Shown one piece after another: positions 33,405-40,532 of a DNA stretch of 64,000 nt. Every line of letters begins with the position of its first letter. The stretch's first letter is position 1. The translations under genes were made by a program, and so were the position numbers. The notes below the pieces were generated by a model. The model did not search any database and was not told the DNA's origin. It saw nothing but the letters and a program-made list of their open reading frames with translations. The stretch lies in the NCBI GenBank assembly GCA_020851455.1, contig JADZCT010000033.1, forward strand, positions 142,295 through 206,294. Direction: 5' to 3'. Origin of the DNA: Gemmatimonadaceae bacterium. Its GTDB lineage: Bacteria; Gemmatimonadota; Gemmatimonadetes; Gemmatimonadales; Gemmatimonadaceae.

Positions 33405-34451
33405 ATGTCGCCGGCCGGCCGGAAGATCCTCGTGATGAACTGTCACGAGGCGTGGATCCACCAGTTGCGGCATATCGCCGCCGAACTGCACATCGTCGTT
33501 GGTCTGGCTGGAAGGAAGGTGCGGGGCTGGGACTGGCGGATGCGACCGCTGCCGTCAAACGGCCGGATCACATCCCTCGAGCGCGCACTTGCCGCCGGGC
33601 CGGATACGTACGACCTCGCCGTGTGCCACAACATCACCGACCTGCTGGACCTTGCAGTCCTGCGGGTTCCCAAGCTGCTCGTCCTGCACGAGACACTGCA
33701 CGGGCGCATGGCGCAACAAGGGGCGACCTTCGACCCTCAGTCCATGTCGGCAATGCTGGCGACGTACCTGGAGTCGGTCGGGGGCCATGCCGTGGGCGTG
33801 ACGCCAGCCAAGGGCGAATCGTGGGGTGTCCACGGAGAGCCACTCTACTGCTGTGCCGATCCGGCCGACTACTACGAGCCAACCTACGCAGCAGCGGCGG
33901 GGATTCGCGTTGCGAACCACGTCACGTCAAAGCGGGTCTTCCTCGCCTGGGACTTTCACGCGGAAGCGTTCGGTTCCGTCGGGCTTACGCTGGTGGGGCA
34001 CAACCCGGAGCTTGGTGTTTCGGCGGCGAGGGACTGGGACGACCTGAGGGCAATGTTCGCGTGCCATCGCTTTCAGGTGCACACAGCCGATCCGGCGTAT
34101 GAGGACGGCTTCAACATGGCTGTGGTCGAGGGTCTCGCCGCCGGCCTTCCCCTCATCACCAACGTGCACCCCACATCCCCCGTGGTGCACGGCGTCAATG
34201 GCTTTCAGGCCCGTACTCCGACGGAGGCGCGTGAATACGCACAATGTCTGGTTGACGACATCGCCCTCGCACGACGCATGGGACGCATGGCGCGCGACAC
34301 GGTGCGCCGCCTCTTTTCGGTCGCGGCATTTCGTGAGCGATTCGAGCGTGCGTGGCGTGCGGCCGCCGAGTCGTTCGGGCGAAGCGCCGGCGGAGCCGCG
34401 GTCCTGCCGCGTTCAGCAGAGCCGGTCTACGATGCTTGCGTGGGCCGTTGA
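33405..34451 (+). CDS. Glycosyltransferase (GT4-like), probably filament modification
   Basis: About 348 residues. The start region K-I-L-V-M-N-C-H-E-A-W is a GT-B-type first strand. The C-terminal half carries the nucleotide-sugar site of GT4-like enzymes: E-D-G-F-N-M-A-V-V-E-G-L-A-A-G-L-P-L-I-T-N and H-G-V-N-G-F. Expected role is transfer of a sugar from a nucleotide donor; the acceptor is not shown. Location between the flagellar activator and fliTSD, behind a sigma-54-type promoter, points to flagellin or another axial protein. ATG 33405 (GGAGG two bases upstream) is used; 33369 is possible, while GTG 33339 overlaps the promoter. The end overlaps the opposing fliT-like gene by 39 bases. 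Confidence 0.82.
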   Translation: MSPAGRKILVMNCHEAWIHQLRHIAAELHIVVGLAGRKVRGWDWRMRPLPSNGRITSLERALAAGPDTYDLAVCHNITDLLDLAVLRVPKLLVLHETLHGRMAQQGATFDPQSMSAMLATYLESVGGHAVGVTPAKGESWGVHGEPLYCCADPADYYEPTYAAAAGIRVANHVTSKRVFLAWDFHAEAFGSVGLTLVGHNPELGVSAARDWDDLRAMFACHRFQVHTADPAYEDGFNMAVVEGLAAGLPLITNVHPTSPVVHGVNGFQARTPTEAREYAQCLVDDIALARRMGRMARDTVRRLFSVAAFRERFERAWRAAAESFGRSAGGAAVLPRSAEPVYDACVGR

Positions 34452-34766
34452 CAGCCCGCCGTAGCGCAACACGGCCTGCGCCACGGCTTCGAGTTCGGCG
34501 CGTTCGTCGCGTAGCGACGCGGCGCGCCCTTCCAGCACGTGCACAAGCTCGGCGTGGCTGCGCCGAACGCGCTCGGCCGCCGCTTGCGTGCGGGTGTCCA
34601 CGGGCGCGCCTTCCAGCCTGAGGCGCTGGGTGACGCGCTCCACCATGCGATCCACGGAGTCCAGCAGCCCCGCTGCGCTCTCGATGTCGTCGCTGACCTT
34701 GTCGCGGGCGGCGTCGAGCACGCCCGCGAGGTGCTCGAATTGGTCGGCGGCGGAGCGACCGTCCAT
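34413..34766 (-). CDS. FliT-like small helical protein after fliS
   Basis: A 117-residue all-helical protein with heptad patterns (FEHLAGVLDAARDKVSDDIE; RDERAELEAVAQAVLRYGG). Its ATG overlaps the fliS stop (TAATG), and its position after fliD-fliS is where fliT normally lies. FliT is a chaperone for the cap protein FliD. Sequence similarity to known FliT is weak, so the name is inferred from place and fold. The 3' end overlaps the convergent glycosyltransferase gene. Confidence 0.55.
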   Translation of the reverse strand: MDGRSAADQFEHLAGVLDAARDKVSDDIESAAGLLDSVDRMVERVTQRLRLEGAPVDTRTQAAAERVRRSHAELVHVLEGRAASLRDERAELEAVAQAVLRYGGLSTAHASIVDRLC

Positions 34767-35158
34767 TACGCCGCCGCGATGCCAGCGCGGGCCTGCGCTG
34801 CGTCGGCGAACGCATCACGCAGCTGGCGGAACATGCTGATGATCCTGTCCAGCCGGCTGAGGTTCGGGTGAACGCCAAGTTCCGTCAGTTCGCCCAGCGA
34901 ATACACGTACATTGACGCCAGGCTTCCGGCTATCTCGCCGCCGCGATCGCGATCGAGCGATGCGAGCAGATCCCCGATGAGCAGGCGGCCCTTGTCGAGT
35001 GCTGGAAGTGACACGTCGTCGTTTGCCATCGTGAATCCGGATCGCGCGCGCGTTAGCGCGCCCAGGATGGCATCGAACGTGATGACGACGAGTCGCCCGG
35101 GAGATGCAGACAGCACCTCCATCTCTCGGTACGCCTGGGCACTTGCTGGCAGGGGCAT
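34766..35158 (-). CDS. fliS: Flagellin export chaperone FliS
   Basis: A 130-residue four-helix protein. The FliS signature is at the start: A-Q-A-Y-R-E-M-E-V-L-S-A-S-P-G-R-L-V-V-I-T-F-D-A-I-L, with later I-G-D-L-L-A-S-L-D and Y-V-Y-S-L-G-E-L-T. FliS holds flagellin monomeric before export. ATG 35158 is preferred, with GGAG nine bases upstream; GTG 35182 is an alternative. A GCCGATAC motif at 35195-35188 resembles a sigma-28 -10 element, but the -35 is poor. Confidence 0.93.
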   Translation of the reverse strand: MPLPASAQAYREMEVLSASPGRLVVITFDAILGALTRARSGFTMANDDVSLPALDKGRLLIGDLLASLDRDRGGEIAGSLASMYVYSLGELTELGVHPNLSRLDRIISMFRQLRDAFADAAQARAGIAAA

Positions 35159-35204
35159 CAACTGTGTCTCCGTGGTGGTCACCCTGAGTATCGGCGCGCT
35201 CCGA

Positions 35205-37889
35205 CTACTTCTGCATGGCGTTGAACTGGCTGCTCAACGCGAGTCCCAGTGACTGCGCCTTGGCCATTGCCGCTTCCATGGCCACGAACTGTCGCGTCAG
35301 CGCCGCCCGGCGCGCTGCCAGGAGGGTCTCTGCCCGCGATGCGCGGTTGCCGAGGCCATCCGCGCGGGAAGAAAGCGCCTGCAGTTGCTGGTCTATGCTG
35401 CCTCCTCCGGCGGCGACTATCGCCTCGGCAAGCTGCTTGATGACCCCACCCACTCCGAGGCTGACCCGCACCGTGCCCATCGCGCCCGTCGCCGCGCCCG
35501 TATAGCGGAGCGCAAGCCCTTCGGTGGCGTCCCCGGCTGCTCCGGTTAGAACCTGTCCTCTTCCGGTCGCGGCGGCGCCATTGATGGAACCGGCTACGTC
35601 CAGACCGCTGTACGCGCGTGCGGCAATGCCGAGTGAAGCCGTGCCGTCGCCCGTGCCCGGCACGTACGCGACCGTGAAGCCGCCGGTGGATCCGTAGTCG
35701 CTGGACTCGAGCTTCAGCCGTGAAGCGCTGACCGATGCGGTGAGGCGCACTCCGGACGATGCGAACGCGGCATTCAGCCGCGCTGCGACCGTCGCGATCC
35801 CATCCCCGTTCCGCAACTCGACGTTCGCGGACTTGCCGGTTGCCGCATCGAGTATTGTCATGGTATCGGGCGTGCCCGCCGTGGAGTAGCTCGCCCACGC
35901 GGCGCCCGTGACGCCCGCAAGCGTAGCCGCCTGCGTGATGTTCACGTCGTACGGCGTCTCGCTTGCCTTCGTGCCTGGCCCAGTCGCCTCGAACGACACG
36001 TAGGAACTCGACGGTACGACCCGTGTGGACAGCACCGCGCGCGCGCTGTCGAAGTCGGCGGCGAGCGCAGCCGCCAGCGCTCCTTCGTTCAGCGCCAGCA
36101 CTCCGTTCGCGTCGTGCTGCATGCCAAGCATCGCGGCAGTCGTGTACGAACCGCTCAGGCCGGCAACCGGCCCGGTGAGGCTGGATGTCAGCGAGCTTGC
36201 GATGGCGCGGATGGTGGTGTTGTTGGCCAGTGACCCGCCCGACGCCGTCGCCGTCTTGACGAATGAACGCAGCGCGTTGTACGCCGAGGCGAACTCCTTG
36301 ACGAGCCCGCTGATCCCTGCTGTGTCGAGGCCGACCGACACTGTCAGCGGCTCGCCGGGCGCGGCGCCCAGGAGACTCAGCGTCACGCCTGCAACCGCGT
36401 CCGTCACCGTATTCGAGTTCCCCTGGACGCGCTGTCCGTCAATCCAGACCTCTGCATCGGTGCCAGCTACGAGGACGCGGCTGCTGCCCGCCTTGCCGCC
36501 GCTGCCGGTCGTGAAGCTGCCCAGGCCGATCGCGCCGCCGCCCGCAGGCTCGACCGACATCGTCAGCGCGAGCTGTGACTCGCCCGCGGTGCCGTCGGTC
36601 AGGGTGATCCGGCCTCCGACGAGTGATGCCGACGCGGTTCGCGTCCCCGAACCAAATCCGTCGCTGGCGTCGTTGAGCGCCGCAAGAATGTCGTCCACGG
36701 TGGTGGACGCGGTGATGGCCACCGATTTCGCGACGACCCGCCCGTCGCCGGTGCGTCCGCTGATTCGGAGGGTGCCGCCGGCGGCGATGCCCAGTGGACT
36801 GCCGCTCACGGAAAGATCGGTAGCCAGCGTTGCGCCAGTGGCGTCCATGCCAGTGACCACATCGCCGAAGGCATTGCTCGACTGCACCACCTGCGCCGTC
36901 CCACCTTGGCCGCCCCTCAGCGCTCCGAGCAGCGTCAGCGCGCGAGTGCTGTCGGCAACGTCTCCGGACGGATCTGCATTCAATGTCACGTTGGATTCGA
37001 TCCGGTACCACGCTGCCCCGCCAATCGTCTCGGCCACCACGCGTGCGGCGCTCGCATCGCCGACCGCGGCGTTGATGCGCTCGACTATGTCGTTCAGCGA
37101 GTCGCTGGCGACGTCTATGGCGATCGTACGCCCGGCCGCGAGGATCGTGCTCGCGGCGGGGGCGTCCATGCCAAGCAGACCGGAGACCGAGGCGGATGCG
37201 CTGCGGAATCGCGCCGACTGCACTGCGCCATTGGCCCCCAGGTTCGCCGACGCAGTCCCGTCAGTGAACCCGAGTGCCGCGAGCGTCCCGGCTGCGTCGT
37301 CAATGAGGTCTATACCGGCGCGACCGGTTGCCTCGCTGGTCAGGATGAGGCGATACCCTGCCGCCGTACGCAGTATCGCGGCCCCAACGCCGCTCGGCGC
37401 ATCACCGCCGTTGGCCGCTGAGAACTTGTCGCGAAGCGACGAGAGCGAGTCTCCGGCCGACACGTCTACCGCGCGGCCATTGACACCGATCGTGCCGGCA
37501 ATGCCGAGTGCCGTCGTCGCTGAGTCGAACGTACCGCTCCCGAGCTTCGCGGCAGTGGCCAGACTACGGACCTCCACGGTGAACGAGCCAGGGCTCGCAT
37601 CGGCCGTTGCCGTTGCGCGGACCGTCTGGATGCCGGACAGCGGTGTGCTGGCGGCGGCCGTGAAGCGGCGCAGCGAGTCCGCGCCCGCGAGGGCCGCAGC
37701 CGCCGAGGAGAGCTTCGTCGCGACGGCTCTGAAGTCGTTCCAGGCCTTCTGCGCGGCCGTAACCGAGGCCTGCGCCGTTGTGATGCTCCCCATCGTGCGC
37801 GCGCGATCCGCCGCGCTGATCTGGTCGAGCAGGTCACGCCACTGGATGCCGCTGCTGAGGCCGCTGATCGTGCTGACTGGGTCGCCCAT
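35205..37889 (-). CDS. fliD: Flagellar filament cap protein FliD, long form
   Basis: An 894-residue cap protein. The N-terminal domain has I-S-G-L-S-S-G-I-Q-W-R-D-L and the helix A-Q-A-S-V-T-A-A-Q-K-A-W-N-D-F. The C-terminal domain has L-V-K-E-F-A-S-A-Y-N-A-L, L-G-M-Q-H-D-A-N-G-V-L-A-L-N and the final coiled coil (Q-F-V-A-M-E-A-A-M-A-K). Enteric FliD is about 470 residues; the extra length is beta-rich, surface-exposed Gly/Ala/Ser/Thr sequence in the middle. FliD promotes flagellin polymerisation and can act in adhesion. GGAG precedes the ATG. It follows fliC past a hairpin. Confidence 0.92.
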   Translation of the reverse strand: MGDPVSTISGLSSGIQWRDLLDQISAADRARTMGSITTAQASVTAAQKAWNDFRAVATKLSSAAAALAGADSLRRFTAAASTPLSGIQTVRATATADASPGSFTVEVRSLATAAKLGSGTFDSATTALGIAGTIGVNGRAVDVSAGDSLSSLRDKFSAANGGDAPSGVGAAILRTAAGYRLILTSEATGRAGIDLIDDAAGTLAALGFTDGTASANLGANGAVQSARFRSASASVSGLLGMDAPAASTILAAGRTIAIDVASDSLNDIVERINAAVGDASAARVVAETIGGAAWYRIESNVTLNADPSGDVADSTRALTLLGALRGGQGGTAQVVQSSNAFGDVVTGMDATGATLATDLSVSGSPLGIAAGGTLRISGRTGDGRVVAKSVAITASTTVDDILAALNDASDGFGSGTRTASASLVGGRITLTDGTAGESQLALTMSVEPAGGGAIGLGSFTTGSGGKAGSSRVLVAGTDAEVWIDGQRVQGNSNTVTDAVAGVTLSLLGAAPGEPLTVSVGLDTAGISGLVKEFASAYNALRSFVKTATASGGSLANNTTIRAIASSLTSSLTGPVAGLSGSYTTAAMLGMQHDANGVLALNEGALAAALAADFDSARAVLSTRVVPSSSYVSFEATGPGTKASETPYDVNITQAATLAGVTGAAWASYSTAGTPDTMTILDAATGKSANVELRNGDGIATVAARLNAAFASSGVRLTASVSASRLKLESSDYGSTGGFTVAYVPGTGDGTASLGIAARAYSGLDVAGSINGAAATGRGQVLTGAAGDATEGLALRYTGAATGAMGTVRVSLGVGGVIKQLAEAIVAAGGGSIDQQLQALSSRADGLGNRASRAETLLAARRAALTRQFVAMEAAMAKAQSLGLALSSQFNAMQK

Positions 37890-37911
37890 TGTCTACTCCG
37901 GAAACGAGCCG

Positions 37912-37937
37912 CCCCGGGGCCGTGTGAGGCCCCGGGG
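37912..37937 (-). terminator. Hairpin between fliC and fliD
   Basis: CCCCGGGGCC at 37912-37921 pairs perfectly with GGCCCCGGGG at 37928-37937 across a six-base loop. On the minus strand it is followed by CGGCTCGTTTCC, a weak T tract. A second small stem (GGCGCC pair) lies just before it. It could end most fliC transcripts while letting some read into fliD, which is needed in few copies. Confidence 0.6.
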
Positions 37938-37975
37938 GACTGCGGCGCCATGCGGCGCCGTGAAGCTGCGCGTCA

Positions 37976-39079
37976 TCAGCCGCCGAGGAGGCGCAGGACG
38001 CCTGCGCCAGACTGGTTCGCCTGGGCGAGCATCGCGATGCCGGCCTGCGAGAGGATCTGGTTCTTCGAGAAGGTCGTCATCTCTTCGGCCATGTCCGCAT
38101 CGCGAATCACACTCTCGGCCGCGGCATAGTTCTGGATCGTCGTCTTGAGGTTCGAGATCGCGTTGTCCACGCGGCTCTGGCCTGCGCCGATCACGCCGAG
38201 TGCCGTGTTCACCTTGCTGATCGCAGTGTCTATCGCCGACAAGGCCGTCGCGGCGTTGGCGCGCGTATCAACCGCCGACGCGTCCACGCCGAGGGTTGAC
38301 GTCCTCAGGTCGAGGGCGCTGCCGGTGACAGTGATGACGTCGTTCGTTGTGTACGAGCCCGATGCGCCAACCAGGAAGGTTCCCGCCCCGCCGCCAACGG
38401 TGACGTTCATTCCGTTGAGCGTCGCGGCGCCTACGGTCGTGTTCGTCTGGACGGTGATCCCGAACTGCGAGAAGTTGAGTGACTGGTTCTTGCCCGCAGT
38501 GACGCCGAGAGTCTGCGAGAGCGTCCCGTTCGTCAGGGTGACGACGCTGGCTGCAGCCGAGAGCGTATAGGAACCCGTCGCGGCTCCGCTGATCTGCACG
38601 TCGTACACGCCCGCGGTGGCGGTGGCAATGGCCGTGGAGGCCGAGTCAACCGTCGCGCCGAAGCCGCCGTTCAGCAGCGCCTGGCCCTGGAACTTCGTGA
38701 TGTTGACGGTCCGGCCGATCTCCGCCTGCAGTGCGTTGAACTCGGCGTTGATGCGTGACCGGCCCGCGGAATCAACGCTGTCCGACGCAGCCTGGGCTGC
38801 GAGTTCCTTCATCCGCTCGAGCATGTTCTGGATCGAGCTCGCCGCGCCCTCGGCGATCGCGTACACCGAGTTCACCTGCTCCGCGTTCCTCGACGCCTGC
38901 GTGTAAGCGCGAAGGTCCGAGCGCAGGCCGTTCGCGACGCCGAGTCCGGCAGCGTCATCCGCGGCCTTGTTGATGCGGAAACCGCTCGACAGTTTCTCCG
39001 TCGAGGCGGCAAGCGCCTTGGTCACGTTGCCGAGATTGCGCGCTGCCTGCAGTGCCGAGACGTTCGTGTTGATGCGCAT
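37976..39079 (-). CDS. fliC: Flagellin
   Basis: A 367-residue flagellin, the only one in the window. The D0/D1 N-terminus is M-R-I-N-T-N-V-S-A-L-Q-A-A-R-N-L, then L-S-S-G-F-R-I-N-K-A-A-D-D-A-A-G-L. The C-terminus has R-I-D-N-A-I-S-N-L-type helices and ends M-L-A-Q-A-N-Q-S-G-A-G-V-L-R-L-L-G. The central variable domain (150-270) is rich in Ser, Thr and Gly and so offers O-glycosylation sites. A sigma-28-type promoter and a CsrA-type leader hairpin precede it. FliS, FliW and two glycosyltransferases are encoded nearby. Confidence 0.97.
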   Translation of the reverse strand: MRINTNVSALQAARNLGNVTKALAASTEKLSSGFRINKAADDAAGLGVANGLRSDLRAYTQASRNAEQVNSVYAIAEGAASSIQNMLERMKELAAQAASDSVDSAGRSRINAEFNALQAEIGRTVNITKFQGQALLNGGFGATVDSASTAIATATAGVYDVQISGAATGSYTLSAAASVVTLTNGTLSQTLGVTAGKNQSLNFSQFGITVQTNTTVGAATLNGMNVTVGGGAGTFLVGASGSYTTNDVITVTGSALDLRTSTLGVDASAVDTRANAATALSAIDTAISKVNTALGVIGAGQSRVDNAISNLKTTIQNYAAAESVIRDADMAEEMTTFSKNQILSQAGIAMLAQANQSGAGVLRLLGG

Positions 39080-39085
39080 GGCCTA

Positions 39086-39122
39086 CTCCATTGGCTGGTT
39101 GACGGGAGAGTCCGTTCTCCCG
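39086..39122 (-). promoter_or_regulatory. Candidate CsrA-binding leader of fliC
   Basis: On the minus strand CGGGAG and CTCCCG (39122-39103) form a six-pair stem whose eight-base loop AACGGACT exposes GGA. Fourteen bases further, the Shine-Dalgarno TGGAG (39090-39086) carries a second GGA six bases before the ATG. This two-site layout, one in a hairpin loop and one at the Shine-Dalgarno, is that of the Bacillus hag leader repressed by CsrA and freed by FliW. Both csrA and fliW are in this window. Two further GGA/GGAG motifs lie just upstream of the stem. Confidence 0.65.
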
Positions 39123-39158
39123 AGCCTCTCCGCGGAAGTGCAGGGAGGACACCAATCA

Positions 39159-39185
39159 GTATCGGGGCACCATGCGGCAACTTGA
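39159..39185 (-). promoter_or_regulatory. Sigma-28-type promoter of fliC
   Basis: TCAA (39185-39182), 15 bases, then CCCGATAC (39166-39159); extended -35 TCAAGTTG against consensus TAAAGTTT. Predicted transcription start near 39153 gives a leader of about 75 bases that contains the CsrA-type hairpin. Confidence 0.75.
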
Positions 39186-39200
39186 ACGGTGCGCATCTTC

Positions 39201-40445
39201 TCAGGCGAGACTGGCGCGGGTGTCAGCGGCCCATGTCGCGCTCTCGACGATTGCAGCGTGCAGCTGCGCGTCAACGCCAAGCGCGTCCGCGAGCTTGCGC
39301 GCATCGGCAAACTGGGCGCGCTCCACGGCATCCGACAGGCGCAGCACTTCTGCCATTACGCCGCCTCCCCCCAGTATCGCGTCCCTCACGTGCTGCGGCG
39401 CATGCACGCGGTCGAGCACCGTCGCGATCGGCACGCCAATGAGCGCATCCATGCGCGATAACAGCCCCGAGAGGAAATACGCGGATGCATCTTCCGCTCC
39501 GGGGATCCGTCCGCCGATCAGTTCACAGAAACGCGCACGCTCGAGCGCGATGCGCAGGTGCTCGTCGTCAACGCCCGAGCGGCGGGGCACGCACGCCACC
39601 AGCAGGATTGCGAGCCACTGGTACAGCTTGCCGCGGCCAAGCAGTTGCAGCGCCTTGCGGGCGGACGTGACGTTGCGAAAACCGTAGCTGGCGCTGTTGG
39701 CGAGCTGAAGCAGCTTGATCACGAGCGTGGGGTCGGCCTGGAAGCTGGCCTCGATGTCCGCGTCCGTGGCGGAAGGGTTGCGGAGCCGCTGCATCGCGGT
39801 GGCCACCGACGCAACGACCGGCGGCATGTCGCGGCCGCTCACCGTCTCGGCCATCCCGAAGTGCCATCCCTGGAACAGGTCGAAGCCGAGTTCGTACGCG
39901 AACTCGAAATCGTTCGGCGTCTCGACCTTCTCCGCCACGAGAAGCAGATGATGCCCGCGCCGCAGCTGGGCAACCGTACGCCTTATGAGGTCATGATCGT
40001 ACGTCATCTCGACCTTGACCATCTGCGCCTCGCCGACGAGACCGGCTGTCTTGCCGTCGGGCAGGTAATCGTCGAGTGCGAGCGAGTACCCGGCGGCGCG
40101 CGCCCGCCGCAGTGCGCTCACTACCGGCTCCGTTGGCTCCGTGGTTTCGTGCACCTCGATAACCGAGCGGCGCGGGTCGAGCGCGTGCCAGAGATCCTGC
40201 TCGAGCAGATCCTGCGGCAGGTTGATCCACGCCGGGGTCGAGCCGACGAGCGGCTCCAGGCCAATGCCGAGTACCGCGCTCGCGAGCGTCACGTGGGTCA
40301 TCATCGAGAGTTCGTGCGAGTCGGCCACCGTCGCGAGTGCGTTCTCGCGATACAGCAACTCGTATCCGATGATGTCGAGCGAACGGTCGAACAGCGGCTG
40401 ACGCGCAACGAGTAGGCTGGTGCCGGATTCAGTATCCGTAGGCAT
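39201..40445 (-). CDS. EAL/HDOD-domain signalling protein (YuxH/CdgJ type)
   Basis: About 414 residues. The N-terminal EAL-like domain starts LLVARQPLFDRSLDIIGYEL and has W-I-N-L-P-Q-D-L-L, Y-S-L-A-L-D-D-Y and L-V-A-E-K-V-E-T, but the metal-binding EAL motif is altered (E-L-L-Y at its place), so phosphodiesterase activity is unlikely. The C-terminal HDOD domain begins M-Q-R-L-R-N-P-S-A-T-D-A-D-I and has L-L-Q-L-A-N-S-A-S-Y-G-F. It is a fuller paralogue of the gene at 330. Related proteins (CdgJ of Vibrio) affect motility. ATG 40445 is favoured because the promoter at 40486-40508 overlaps a longer TTG-start version. Confidence 0.85.
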   Translation of the reverse strand: MPTDTESGTSLLVARQPLFDRSLDIIGYELLYRENALATVADSHELSMMTHVTLASAVLGIGLEPLVGSTPAWINLPQDLLEQDLWHALDPRRSVIEVHETTEPTEPVVSALRRARAAGYSLALDDYLPDGKTAGLVGEAQMVKVEMTYDHDLIRRTVAQLRRGHHLLLVAEKVETPNDFEFAYELGFDLFQGWHFGMAETVSGRDMPPVVASVATAMQRLRNPSATDADIEASFQADPTLVIKLLQLANSASYGFRNVTSARKALQLLGRGKLYQWLAILLVACVPRRSGVDDEHLRIALERARFCELIGGRIPGAEDASAYFLSGLLSRMDALIGVPIATVLDRVHAPQHVRDAILGGGGVMAEVLRLSDAVERAQFADARKLADALGVDAQLHAAIVESATWAADTRASLA

Positions 40446-40485
40446 GCGCAGGGCGCACCGATCCGTTAGGGTGTGGGTACCATTA

Positions 40486-40508
40486 GCATCGGCCGTTGCC
40501 GGCAAAAC
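40486..40508 (-). promoter_or_regulatory. Possible sigma-28 promoter of the EAL/HDOD gene
   Basis: GTTT (40508-40505), 11 bases, then GCCGATGC (40493-40486) match the second half of the -35 element and six of eight bases of the -10 element of sigma-28 promoters (TAAAGTTT-N11-GCCGATAA). The first half of the -35 (GCAC) does not match. Confidence 0.45.
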
Positions 40509-40532
40509 GTGCCATCCGGCCCGGCTGCCGGA

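Noticed and set aside
36025..38148. A 707-codon plus-strand open frame opposite fliD
   Set aside because: Antisense to the clear FliD frame, with Ser/Ala/Pro/Arg-rich composition and no recognisable motif.
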